Source: Bacteroidetes bacterium 47-18 | Lineage (GTDB): Bacteria; Bacteroidota; Bacteroidia; Chitinophagales; Chitinophagaceae | Length of the DNA stretch: 64,000 bases | Assembly: GCA_001897155.1 (NCBI GenBank) | Contig: MKSF01000023.1 | Location: forward strand, 1-64,000 | Direction of reading: 5' to 3' | Made by a program: the position numbers and the translations under genes | Part shown: positions 33,516-40,817 of the stretch, piece after piece | Layout of the letters: each line of letters begins with the position of its first letter | Position numbering within the stretch: position 1 is the first letter of the stretch | Notes under the pieces: generated by a model | The model's input: only the letters and a program-made list of their open reading frames with translations | What the model was told of the DNA's origin: nothing | Databases searched by the model: none

Positions 33516-34079
33516 ATGTGGCGAAGTATTGTATTCATACCGGCGGCAATGATATTGTTTTCCTGTACCGGTAATGTGGGGGCATCTTTTACCGCCAGGG
33601 AGAAAGAGCAGCTTTTAGCCTTAGGGGACAGCATTACTATGGAGGCACAAAACATCCTGTTACAGAATGTTTCGTCAGCCATTCAAAAAGGCGGAACAGC
33701 ATATGCCGTTGGCTTTTGCAATACCCAGGCAATGCCCCTGACCCACGCTGTTGCAGCCATTCACCAGGTGACCATCCAAAGAGTGACCGATAAAAGCAGG
33801 AACCCGGCAAATGCGCTGCAGACGGCAACAGACAGCCTGGTCTGGGAACAGCTAAAAGCTGAACAGGAGCACCGGATTGTACGGGAAAAAGATGGCAGTA
33901 TCTATTATTACAAACCTATCATACTGGCTATGCCGGCCTGTATGAAATGTCACGGCGGTAAGGATGACATACAGGAAAGCACGCTCAAAATCATTACCCG
34001 GAGATACCCGGAAGATAAGGCTACAGGATATAAGCCGGGAGATATAAGAGGTATGTGGAAAGTAAAAATAAAAGAATAA
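33516..34079 (+). CDS. DUF3365/Tll0287-like haem-binding lipoprotein
   Basis: A 187-residue protein with a lipoprotein signal (FIPAAMILFSCTGN). The mature part has a long four-helix-like domain and a c-type haem motif in MPACMKCHGGKDD (C-M-K-C-H). This is the DUF3365 (Tll0287-like) family of haem sensor or redox domains. In the periplasm it could sense gases or accept electrons. The stop codon overlaps the next start by one base (TAATG). The link to sulfide, which binds haem well, is suggestive only. Confidence 0.82.
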   Translation: MWRSIVFIPAAMILFSCTGNVGASFTAREKEQLLALGDSITMEAQNILLQNVSSAIQKGGTAYAVGFCNTQAMPLTHAVAAIHQVTIQRVTDKSRNPANALQTATDSLVWEQLKAEQEHRIVREKDGSIYYYKPIILAMPACMKCHGGKDDIQESTLKIITRRYPEDKATGYKPGDIRGMWKVKIKE

Positions 34080-34279
34080 TGAAATTTATAAAGAAAAATA
34101 TGCTCACTGTCGCAGGTATTGCCCTGGGCGCAGTGGCAGGGTTGCTCTACTGGAAATTTGTAGGCTGCGAATCCGGCGCCTGCGCAATCACCTCCAAACC
34201 CGCCAACAGCACTGTCTATGGCGCAGTAATGGGCGGATTGCTGTTTTCTATGTTTAAGAAAAAGGAACCCTCCAGGTAA
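34079..34279 (+). CDS. DUF6132 small membrane protein
   Basis: Start at 34079, overlapping the previous stop in TAATG. The 66-residue product has an N-terminal basic stretch, a first helix (MLTVAGIALGAVAGLLYW), the motif KFVGCESGACAITSKPANS with two cysteines, and a second helix ending LLFSMFKKKEP. This matches DUF6132 proteins, which are common beside rhodaneses in Bacteroidota. The Cys pair (CESGAC) resembles a carrier of sulfane sulfur. Its role is not established. Confidence 0.78.
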   Translation: MKFIKKNMLTVAGIALGAVAGLLYWKFVGCESGACAITSKPANSTVYGAVMGGLLFSMFKKKEPSR

Positions 34280-34661
34280 TTACCGGGAAACCCCGTTCAG
34301 AGAAAAGCAGGATGCACCACATTCCCATACAGGATTACAGCAAGAGCGCTGAACCGGGAAACAGCGCATTAAAGCAATGCCTCACATCGCGCTCCGTTCA
34401 CCGGGCTCAAACTATGCGCCCACCCACGGCCAGATAGTCCGTTCGCAGTGAGCTGCAAGCTCATCATTACCGGTTGTTCCGTCACCGGCGGAAAGCAACC
34501 TGTAATTAAAAATTACAATTTATAGATATAACCAATACGGTTATTGTTTATCCTTTTCCAATTCTTATCCCTAATGTAACATAAGTGGCAGTACAGGCCG
34601 CCTACAGGATGGAACTTTGCAATATCAATCAATTCCTAAACAATAAAAAAAATAATAGTTT
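34280..34661. other. Intergenic region with decayed repeat and MBL-rhodanese promoter
   Basis: It contains, on the opposite strand, a fragment like the MITE internal block (34376-34399: CGCTCCGTTC preceded by GCCTCACAT) and a stretch CAGATAGTCC at 34431 that resembles a MITE end. The operator-promoter is at 34575-34619. No gene is supported. Confidence 0.45.
34575..34619 (+). promoter_or_regulatory. Crp/Fnr-type operator and -7-like element before the second MBL-rhodanese gene
   Basis: TGTAACATAAGTGGCA at 34575-34590, then GAACTTTG at 34612-34619; the operator-to--7 distance is again 37 nt. The right arm is degenerate as at 30773. The start codon is at 34662. Confidence 0.65.
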
Positions 34662-36053
34662 ATGTTTTTCCAGCACGTATATGACAAGAGTTTAGCGCAG
34701 GCAAGCTATTTTATCGGTTGCCAGGCAAAGGGCGAAGCCATTGTAATAGACCCGCAGCGGGATATTGATGTGTACCTGAATATTGCCAGACAAAACAATA
34801 TGAAGATTACGCATATCACCGAAACGCACATTCACGCCGATTTTCTTTCCGGTTCCCGTGAGCTGGCCGCTGTTACCGGTGCTGCCTTATATCTTTCCGA
34901 TGAAGGCGGTGAGGACTGGCAATACCAGTTTGCACATACCGGCTTAAAGCACGGAGATAAAATCACGGTGGGCAACCTTATCCTGGAAGTACTGCACACT
35001 CCCGGTCACACGCCCGAAAGCATCAGCTTCCTGCTGACAGATACACCCGCTACTGATAAGCCGGTAATGGTGTTTACCGGGGACTTTGTATTTGTAGGGG
35101 ATATCGGCCGCCCGGACCTGCTGGAAAAAGCGGCCGGTCTTGTGGGTACACAGGAAAAAGGCGCTCAGCAGATGTATGCATCCATTCAGCGTTTTGCACA
35201 ATTACCGGAGTATGTGCAGGTATGGCCGGCACACGGTGCGGGTTCGGCCTGTGGTAAGGCGCTGGGAGCAGTTCCAAGCTCTACGGTAGGATATGAGAAG
35301 ATCAGGAACTGGGCTTTCCAGTACTCAGATGATGAGCCGGGATTTATCAACTACCTGCTCGAAGGGCAACCGGAACCTCCCAAGTATTTTGCTATGATGA
35401 AGCACCTGAATAAAGTGAACCGCCCGCTTCTGGTGGAAGTGCCTAAATATCCCAAACTTACGAAAGAGCAGTTTCTTGCCGCGGCGCAAAACGGGCTGAA
35501 AGTCATTGATGCCAGGAACAAAGCAGATTTCGCGCAGGCATTCATCCCGGGAAGCATCAACATACAGGGCAATAACAGCTTCTCTACCTGGGCAGGCTGG
35601 ATATTGAATTACCAGGAGCAGTTCATAATCGTAGCGGACGACAACCAGATAGAGGATCTGACGCGTAAGCTGATGCGTATCGGGCTGGATAATGTGTATG
35701 GTTACATTCCGGATGTGCATAGCCTGGATATTCCATTGGAGCAGGCGGATGTGATAGGCTTGGATACCTTTAAAGGCTTTGTGGGCAAAGAAGATGTACA
35801 AATCGTGGATGTACGGGGTGTAAGCGAGTATAATGCCGGCCATATCCGGGGAGCGGAAAACATCTTTGTAGGTACGCTTCAGGACAACCTGGATAAGCTG
35901 GACAAAAACAGGCCGATTGTGATCCATTGCCAGGCCGGTGACCGTTCTGCCGTAGCTTACTCCTTATTGCGCAGGAATGGGTTTGACAAGCTGAAAAATT
36001 ACTCCGGGGGCTATAAGGAATGGTCGGAATCCGGTAATGAAACTGTAAGGTAA
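34662..36053 (+). CDS. MBL-fold protein fused to two rhodanese domains (second copy)
   Basis: A 463-residue paralogue of the protein at 29124. The MBL metal site is ETHIHADFLSGSRELA (about 51-66), HTPGHTPES and FTGDFVFVGDIGRPDL, where the third His of the first motif has become Ser, as also occurs in family members. The first rhodanese domain lacks its Cys (FIIVADDNQIED). The second has IVIHCQAGDRSAVAYSLL. It is probably an enzyme of persulfide processing like its paralogue, with a different substrate preference. It has its own operator and ends at a terminator. Confidence 0.86.
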   Translation: MFFQHVYDKSLAQASYFIGCQAKGEAIVIDPQRDIDVYLNIARQNNMKITHITETHIHADFLSGSRELAAVTGAALYLSDEGGEDWQYQFAHTGLKHGDKITVGNLILEVLHTPGHTPESISFLLTDTPATDKPVMVFTGDFVFVGDIGRPDLLEKAAGLVGTQEKGAQQMYASIQRFAQLPEYVQVWPAHGAGSACGKALGAVPSSTVGYEKIRNWAFQYSDDEPGFINYLLEGQPEPPKYFAMMKHLNKVNRPLLVEVPKYPKLTKEQFLAAAQNGLKVIDARNKADFAQAFIPGSINIQGNNSFSTWAGWILNYQEQFIIVADDNQIEDLTRKLMRIGLDNVYGYIPDVHSLDIPLEQADVIGLDTFKGFVGKEDVQIVDVRGVSEYNAGHIRGAENIFVGTLQDNLDKLDKNRPIVIHCQAGDRSAVAYSLLRRNGFDKLKNYSGGYKEWSESGNETVR

Positions 36054-36073
36054 ATTAAAAAAATACAGAACGC

Positions 36074-36117
36074 TTACCGGGGACGGGATAGTGATATGCT
36101 ACGCCCCGGTAAATTTT
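36074..36117 (+). terminator. Terminator after the second MBL-rhodanese gene
   Basis: A stem TTACCGGGG / CCCCGGTAA (36074-36082 with 36104-36112) and a loop of 21 nt are followed by ATTTT. It may only reduce read-through into the downstream rhodanese gene. Confidence 0.6.
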
Positions 36118-36133
36118 CCAAACAACATAAAAA

Positions 36134-36442
36134 ATGAAGAACATATCCCAGGCCGAATGGCAGGAACTGACAGCTAACAATCCTGACGCCATCATCATTG
36201 ATGTGCGCACAGAGGGGGAATTTGTAAGCGGCAAACTTGAAAATGCCATTAACATAGACATCTTTGAAACCGGGTCCTTTATTCATAAGATAGAGGCCAT
36301 GGATAAATCGAAGGAGTACTTCCTCTATTGCAGAAGCGGACAGCGCAGCGCTAACGCCTGCCGCCTTTTGGAATCATCAGGCATCAGCAAGGTTTACAAT
36401 CTTTCCGGGGGGATCATGTCCTGGACCGGGACGGTAGTGTAA
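36134..36442 (+). CDS. Rhodanese-like sulfurtransferase
   Basis: A 102-residue single rhodanese domain. It opens MKNISQAEWQELTANNPD, then AIIIDVRTEGEFVSGKLENA, and has the active loop YFLYCRSGQRSANACRLL. It ends KVYNLSGGIMSWTG, the standard terminal helix. The second of three stand-alone rhodaneses in the island. It is followed within 50 bp by thioredoxin and then by a lipoprotein rhodanese, so the three are probably cotranscribed and may pass persulfide sulfur on to thioredoxin. Confidence 0.87.
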   Translation: MKNISQAEWQELTANNPDAIIIDVRTEGEFVSGKLENAINIDIFETGSFIHKIEAMDKSKEYFLYCRSGQRSANACRLLESSGISKVYNLSGGIMSWTGTVV

Positions 36443-36490
36443 GCGAAGTGCTTCAGTTGTCAATCATAATCATCAAATACAAATAAACAT

Positions 36491-36784
36491 ATGACATTTC
36501 AGGAAATCATCAACCAGGACAAGCCTGTGCTGGTTGACTTCTTTGCAGAATGGTGCGGTCCCTGCAAAATGCAGGCCCCCATCCTGCAGGATGTAAAACA
36601 AAAGGTAGGCGACATTGCCGATATTATTAAAGTGGATGTGGACAAATATCCCCAGGTGGCAGCGCAATACCAGGTGCAGGGTGTGCCTACGCTTATCCTT
36701 TTCAAAAACAGCAAAGCCATATGGCGTCAGTCGGGCGTAGCGCCTGCCGGGCTTTTGGAAAAATTAATCAATGAAAACAGGTAA
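36491..36784 (+). CDS. trxA: Thioredoxin
   Basis: A 97-residue thioredoxin with the catalytic motif EWCGPCK (residues 21-27), preceded by VLVDFFAEW, and the conserved cis-Pro region VQGVPTLILF near 67-76. No signal peptide, so it is cytoplasmic. In the neighbourhood of rhodaneses it would reduce persulfide on their Cys and release H2S, as thioredoxin is known to do. It is distinct from a general housekeeping thioredoxin only by its place here. Confidence 0.9.
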   Translation: MTFQEIINQDKPVLVDFFAEWCGPCKMQAPILQDVKQKVGDIADIIKVDVDKYPQVAAQYQVQGVPTLILFKNSKAIWRQSGVAPAGLLEKLINENR

Positions 36785-36790
36785 AACAAG

Positions 36791-37153
36791 ATGAAAAAAC
36801 TATTGATAATCTTATTGCTGCCTTTGCTGGCGCTAAGCTGCACCGCGCAGCATCCCGGCATCCACCCGATTTCGGCAGCAGAGCTGCAGACAGCGCTAAA
36901 TGAGAAGATACAGTTAGTCGATGTGAGAACAGCCGCTGAATTTAACGGCGGTCACCTGTATAATGCTTTGAATATTGATGTGAACAGCGCGGATTTTGAT
37001 GCGAAAATTCAGCAACTGGACAAAACCAAACCTGTGTATATCTATTGCCAGAGTGGCAAACGCAGCAGCAATGCGGCGAAAAAAATGGAATCTTTAGGGT
37101 TCAGGACAATATATGACCTTAAAGGCGGGATCCTTTCCTGGAATAATAAATAA
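36791..37153 (+). CDS. Lipoprotein rhodanese
   Basis: A 120-residue protein with a lipoprotein signal peptide (KKLLIILLLPLLALSCTAQ; lipobox ALS-C). The rhodanese domain follows: IQLVDVRTAAEFNGGHLYNA and the active loop VYIYCQSGKRSSNAAKKM. It is therefore in the periplasm or at the outer membrane, while its neighbours are cytoplasmic. It may receive sulfane sulfur from the outside of the inner membrane. It starts 6 bp after the thioredoxin gene. Confidence 0.87.
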   Translation: MKKLLIILLLPLLALSCTAQHPGIHPISAAELQTALNEKIQLVDVRTAAEFNGGHLYNALNIDVNSADFDAKIQQLDKTKPVYIYCQSGKRSSNAAKKMESLGFRTIYDLKGGILSWNNK

Positions 37154-37206
37154 AGACAGGAACAACCATTTTGGTTCAGGATCGGCAAAGGCTTACAGAA
37201 GACAAC

Positions 37207-37248
37207 AAGGGGACAAACTGATGACTTTTCATCGTTTGTCCCCTTTCG
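37207..37248 (+). terminator. Terminator at the end of the sulfur island
   Basis: A long stem AAGGGGACAAAC / GTTTGTCCCCTT (37207-37218 with 37234-37245) is extended by partial pairing in the loop, with a short T run after it. It closes the rhodanese operon. Confidence 0.75.
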
Positions 37249-37350
37249 CAAAGAGCAGGTGTCCAAATCCGGGCCTTTTAAACGGTGACCTGGTTAAAAT
37301 CCTGAAATCCCGGTAAGCCTTAAAGCAGGCTCAATATTTGCAGCAGCCAA

Positions 37351-37391
37351 AACGGATTTTCATTATCCTCCAACGAATTTTCATATTTTTC
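37351..37391 (+). promoter_or_regulatory. Probable LytTR binding repeats before the kinase gene
   Basis: AACGGATTTTCAT at 37351 and AACGAATTTTCAT at 37372 are direct repeats 21 bp apart, two helical turns, the layout typical of LytTR regulators. The same pair recurs at 40234 and 40255. Confidence 0.6.
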
Positions 37392-37510
37392 TATCAAATA
37401 TTAATGCCCGCCTTAATATCATTATATTATGGCTTGTTATTTTATGATTAATAAATAAAACGGACCGCTTTCAAGGCAATTAATATTTTTCATATGGCTG
37501 CTTAGTTCGA

Positions 37511-37518
37511 TATATTTG
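37511..37518 (+). promoter_or_regulatory. -7 element of the kinase-regulator operon
   Basis: TATATTTG fits the TAnnTTTG consensus, 41 bp before the start codon of the kinase gene at 37559. Confidence 0.6.
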
Positions 37519-37558
37519 CAGTTCAACAAATTATTGCCACTGCGCTCTAAGTCTATTT

Positions 37559-39457
37559 ATGTTCCGATATCAATTGAGAAAGGCTATTGCCTTATTTTTT
37601 ATGCTAAGCTGCTGTTTTGGCAAGGCATCCGCCCAGGGAGCTCCCGATACAAATGCGATCAAAGCCAATATTAAAACTGTCTCGGACAGTATTACCATCA
37701 ACCCCGCTTTTGCCAAAGACCTTGCAACCCGTACATTGAAGGCGTCACAACAGATCAATTACCCCTGGGGTATTTTTATGAATACGCTTGCATTAGGGTC
37801 CATAGCCTATAATGACGGGGAACGGGAACAGGCTATCAGGCTGCACGAAACAGCGTTGACCTATGGCCGGGCACATGGCTTCAGGCACAAAGAGTCAACG
37901 GTGCTGAGCAATCTTGCGAAAGATTACGGCGGTACAGGCAATACCCAGAAAGCAATTACCCTTTACCACGAAGCGGTAAAGGTAGCGCAGGAATTAAATG
38001 ACAGCTTGCAGTTGGGAGGCGCATTACAAGGGCTGGGGCAGACATACAGCAGGATCGGCTATCCCGAAGAAGCCATTAAATATTGCAGCCAGGCGGCCGA
38101 GATATTCAAAAAAAAGAAAAAGTATTCTACATTAAGATGGTCGTATAATAATATTGCAGCCTCTTATATGGAACTCTCCAAATTTGACAGCGCCTATCGT
38201 TATGTATGGCTGACAAGGATGGCTTACGACAGCGCCACGGGAGGCGCTCCGCCGTCAGCGGAATTTTATATTAATATGGCTTTGGTTTCTGATTCTCTGT
38301 CAAGAAAGGACTCTGCCGCCTACTATTATAAAAAAGCGGTGGAAGTAGCCCTCCGTTCAGATGATCATACGGCACTGGCATCCGCCTATTCTTATCTCGC
38401 CACCAAAGAGGCCGCGGCCGGCAATACCGGCAAGGCCATACAGTATTATAAGGAAGTATTAGCGATTACTGAAAAATATCACAATCTTGAAGGCAACATC
38501 AGCACTTCCGGCAGCCTTGCCAGATTATATGCGCAAAACAAGGATTATTACAATGCTTATAACTATGCCTTAAAGGAGGCCGCATTCAGGGATGATTATA
38601 TCAACCAGGAGAAAATAAATGCCGTTACCGCATTAAATGCAAAATTTGAAAAACAGCAACTGCAATATGAATTTGACAAGCAAACGGCTGCTACAGAACT
38701 GGCTAATCAGAAGAAAATCGCCAAAAGAAATATGCTGTTGTACGGTTTTATCGCACTCGCCCTGCTGTTGGGAGCTGTCATAATCTTCGTGGTCAAATAT
38801 TTCAGGCAGAAAGCGATCATTACAGCTAACAGGAATGAGCAGCTAAAGCAACGGTTACTGCTTACGCAAATGAATCCCCATTTCATATTCAATTCGGTCG
38901 ATAACATCCAGAGCCTGATCCAAAGCAATAAAGCCGAAGAAGCCATCAATTACCTGACAAAGTTCTCCAAGCTCACAAGACAAATCCTGGAAAACTCAAG
39001 GGAGAACTATATCAGCCTGGATGAAGAGCTCAATATGCTGGATAACTACCTGAATATTCAAAAGCTGCTGTACAATAATAATTTTACGCACCAGGTAACA
39101 GTAGAAGGAATAGATCCCGAAACGGTTCTGCTGCCGCCGATGCTCACCCAGCCTTTTATTGAAAATGCCATCAGGCACGGTTTAAAAAATAAAAATCAGG
39201 GCGGCATCATCCATGTCCGCTTTTACATGCAGGATGACCAGTTGTTCTTTGAGGTCACGGATAACGGGACCGGGCTTGTAGCCAAGGAAAAAGAAGAGGG
39301 ACAACGATCTTTATCCACACAAATTACCAGAGAACGGCTGGAGAGCATTACTTCCAAAAAGGATATCCATATTTATACGCTGAACATCACAGGTGATAAT
39401 AATACCGTACAGGGTGTAAAGACCTTCTTTGAAATTCCATACATTTATAATCTTTAA
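37559..39457 (+). CDS. TPR-containing sensor histidine kinase (LytS/YehU type)
   Basis: A 632-residue kinase. Signal peptide (IALFFMLSCCFGKASAQ), then about 350 residues of TPR-like helical repeats (for example AITLYHEAVKVAQEL, AIQYYKEVLAITEKYHN), a transmembrane helix at about 391-415 (LLYGFIALALLLGAVIIFVV), and the His_kinase (PF06580) domain with the phosphoacceptor in LTQMNPHFIFNSVDN near residue 441. The ATPase N-box is PFIENAIRHGL near 535. TPRs would be periplasmic and bind a peptide or protein signal. It is followed four bases later by its LytTR partner. Confidence 0.9.
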   Translation: MFRYQLRKAIALFFMLSCCFGKASAQGAPDTNAIKANIKTVSDSITINPAFAKDLATRTLKASQQINYPWGIFMNTLALGSIAYNDGEREQAIRLHETALTYGRAHGFRHKESTVLSNLAKDYGGTGNTQKAITLYHEAVKVAQELNDSLQLGGALQGLGQTYSRIGYPEEAIKYCSQAAEIFKKKKKYSTLRWSYNNIAASYMELSKFDSAYRYVWLTRMAYDSATGGAPPSAEFYINMALVSDSLSRKDSAAYYYKKAVEVALRSDDHTALASAYSYLATKEAAAGNTGKAIQYYKEVLAITEKYHNLEGNISTSGSLARLYAQNKDYYNAYNYALKEAAFRDDYINQEKINAVTALNAKFEKQQLQYEFDKQTAATELANQKKIAKRNMLLYGFIALALLLGAVIIFVVKYFRQKAIITANRNEQLKQRLLLTQMNPHFIFNSVDNIQSLIQSNKAEEAINYLTKFSKLTRQILENSRENYISLDEELNMLDNYLNIQKLLYNNNFTHQVTVEGIDPETVLLPPMLTQPFIENAIRHGLKNKNQGGIIHVRFYMQDDQLFFEVTDNGTGLVAKEKEEGQRSLSTQITRERLESITSKKDIHIYTLNITGDNNTVQGVKTFFEIPYIYNL

Positions 39458-39461
39458 GAAC

Positions 39462-40208
39462 ATGCTCAGAGCAATCATTATAGATGACATTCATAATATC
39501 CGCCAGAAGAACATGGCGGTCATAAAACAGCATTGCCCCGATGTTGCCATTATTGCTGAAGCGGACAGTGTAGCATCCGGGGTGGCTGCTATCAGGAAAT
39601 ACCTGCCAGACCTTGTTTTCCTGGATGTTGAAATGAGCGACGGTACAGGCTTTGACCTGCTGCAGCAATTAAAGCCCATTGACTTTAAAGTAATATTCAT
39701 AACGGCCTTCCAGGAGTTTGCCATCAAGGCTTTCCGCTTCAGCGCCATAGATTTCCTGTTGAAGCCCATAGATCCCGCCGACCTTATTGAAGCCGTTAAA
39801 AAAGCCCGGGAGACATTAAGCAAAGAAATGCTGGAGCTGCAGTTCAGTACGCTGTTTTCAAATATTGAACGCCCGAGGAACCTGCAAAAGATCATTCTGA
39901 AAACAGCGGAAAAGGTTTATTCTATTAATGTGCAGGATATTATCCGCTGCGAGTCCACAAAAAATTATACCACTTTTTATATGCTGAATGGCCAGAAGCT
40001 GCTTGTTTCCACTACCCTGAAAGAGTACGAAACCATGTTGCTGCCCCTGGGCTTTTTCCGTACACACCAGTCTCACCTCATCAATATGCTCTACTTTGAC
40101 CATTATGTAAAAACAGATTCAGGAAGTATCATTATGAAGGATAAAACGGTCATTCCCCTGTCCGTCAGGAAAAAGGAAGAGTTCCTCAACGCCCTCAGCT
40201 CCCTGTAA
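39462..40208 (+). CDS. LytTR-family response regulator
   Basis: Start at the ATG at 39462, which begins MLRAIIIDDIHNIRQ; the frame is open upstream into the kinase end but adds nothing. The 248-residue protein has a receiver domain with phosphoacceptor D55 (LVFLDVEMSDGTGFDLL) and a conserved Lys in DFLLKPIDP. The LytTR DNA-binding domain runs from about 145 to 240 (DIIRCESTKNYTTFYMLNGQ, GFFRTHQSHLINMLYFDHY). It pairs with the TPR kinase. Candidate sites are the direct repeats at 37351 and 40234, suggesting autoregulation and control of the membrane protein next to it. Confidence 0.9.
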   Translation: MLRAIIIDDIHNIRQKNMAVIKQHCPDVAIIAEADSVASGVAAIRKYLPDLVFLDVEMSDGTGFDLLQQLKPIDFKVIFITAFQEFAIKAFRFSAIDFLLKPIDPADLIEAVKKARETLSKEMLELQFSTLFSNIERPRNLQKIILKTAEKVYSINVQDIIRCESTKNYTTFYMLNGQKLLVSTTLKEYETMLLPLGFFRTHQSHLINMLYFDHYVKTDSGSIIMKDKTVIPLSVRKKEEFLNALSSL

Positions 40209-40233
40209 GCATTACATACATTCCCGTACGGTC

Positions 40234-40267
40234 AACGAATTTTCAAAAAGCATTGACGAATGTTCAT
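40234..40267 (+). promoter_or_regulatory. Probable LytTR binding repeats before gene 40339
   Basis: AACGAATTTTCA at 40234 and GACGAATGTTCAT at 40255 are direct repeats 21 bp apart, as at 37351/37372. A -7-like TATTTTG lies at 40296, about 41 bp from the second repeat. Confidence 0.65.
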
Positions 40268-40338
40268 TTGCCTGAAATAATATAGCCGGGCAGACTATTT
40301 TGCAGCTTTAATTTATTTCAAATCAAAATTCAATTGAC

Positions 40339-40770
40339 ATGTATTCAAGATTAACAATGATCGGGGCCGGTGTACTTTCAATCATCTCTGCCTGGCTGCC
40401 ATGGGTCACTTTACTGGGCGTTTCGGAAAATGGTTTCCTGGGAGAGTACAGGGGTAATCCCGGATTATTCTTTGTTGTAATAGGCGCTATAATCGCAATT
40501 ATGGGACTGCTGAATAAGAAATGGAGCGCCATCATTGCCATTATTTTTTCCCTGCTCGTTTGTATGCTCGGCTTAAAATATTATAATGACGCTACCACCG
40601 GAGATGCCTTAACCGTAGGGGCTTCCGCGGGCTTTGGCGTGTATTGCATGATCATTGCAGGACTCGCCGGGACCATCGGCGGCATTATGCGCTTTTTTGT
40701 AAAGAAAAAAGCTGGACCAAAGTTACCGGACCAGTTCCTTGGGAAGCACCTTTCGGATGAAAGGTGGTAA
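40339..40770 (+). CDS. Four-helix membrane protein, probable LytTR target
   Basis: A 143-residue membrane protein with four hydrophobic segments: LTMIGAGVLSIISAWLPWVT, LFFVVIGAIIAIMGLL, SAIIAIIFSLLVCMLGLKYY and FGVYCMIIAGLAGTIGGIMR. It ends in a charged tail. No family is recognised. Its promoter carries the same 21-bp-phased direct repeats as the kinase operon, so it is the best candidate for the regulated output of the LytTR system. In other LytTR systems the target is often a small membrane protein, which fits, but the function is unknown. Confidence 0.75.
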   Translation: MYSRLTMIGAGVLSIISAWLPWVTLLGVSENGFLGEYRGNPGLFFVVIGAIIAIMGLLNKKWSAIIAIIFSLLVCMLGLKYYNDATTGDALTVGASAGFGVYCMIIAGLAGTIGGIMRFFVKKKAGPKLPDQFLGKHLSDERW

Positions 40771-40817
40771 GACCAGGCTGCTTATCTATTATACAATTAA
40801 AAGCTAATTACAATTAT

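Larger units (their letters stand above)
37154..37558. other. Intergenic region with terminator, LytTR-type repeats and kinase promoter
   Basis: It contains the terminator at 37207-37248, direct repeats at 37351-37391 and the promoter at 37511-37518. No gene is supported. Confidence 0.6.
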
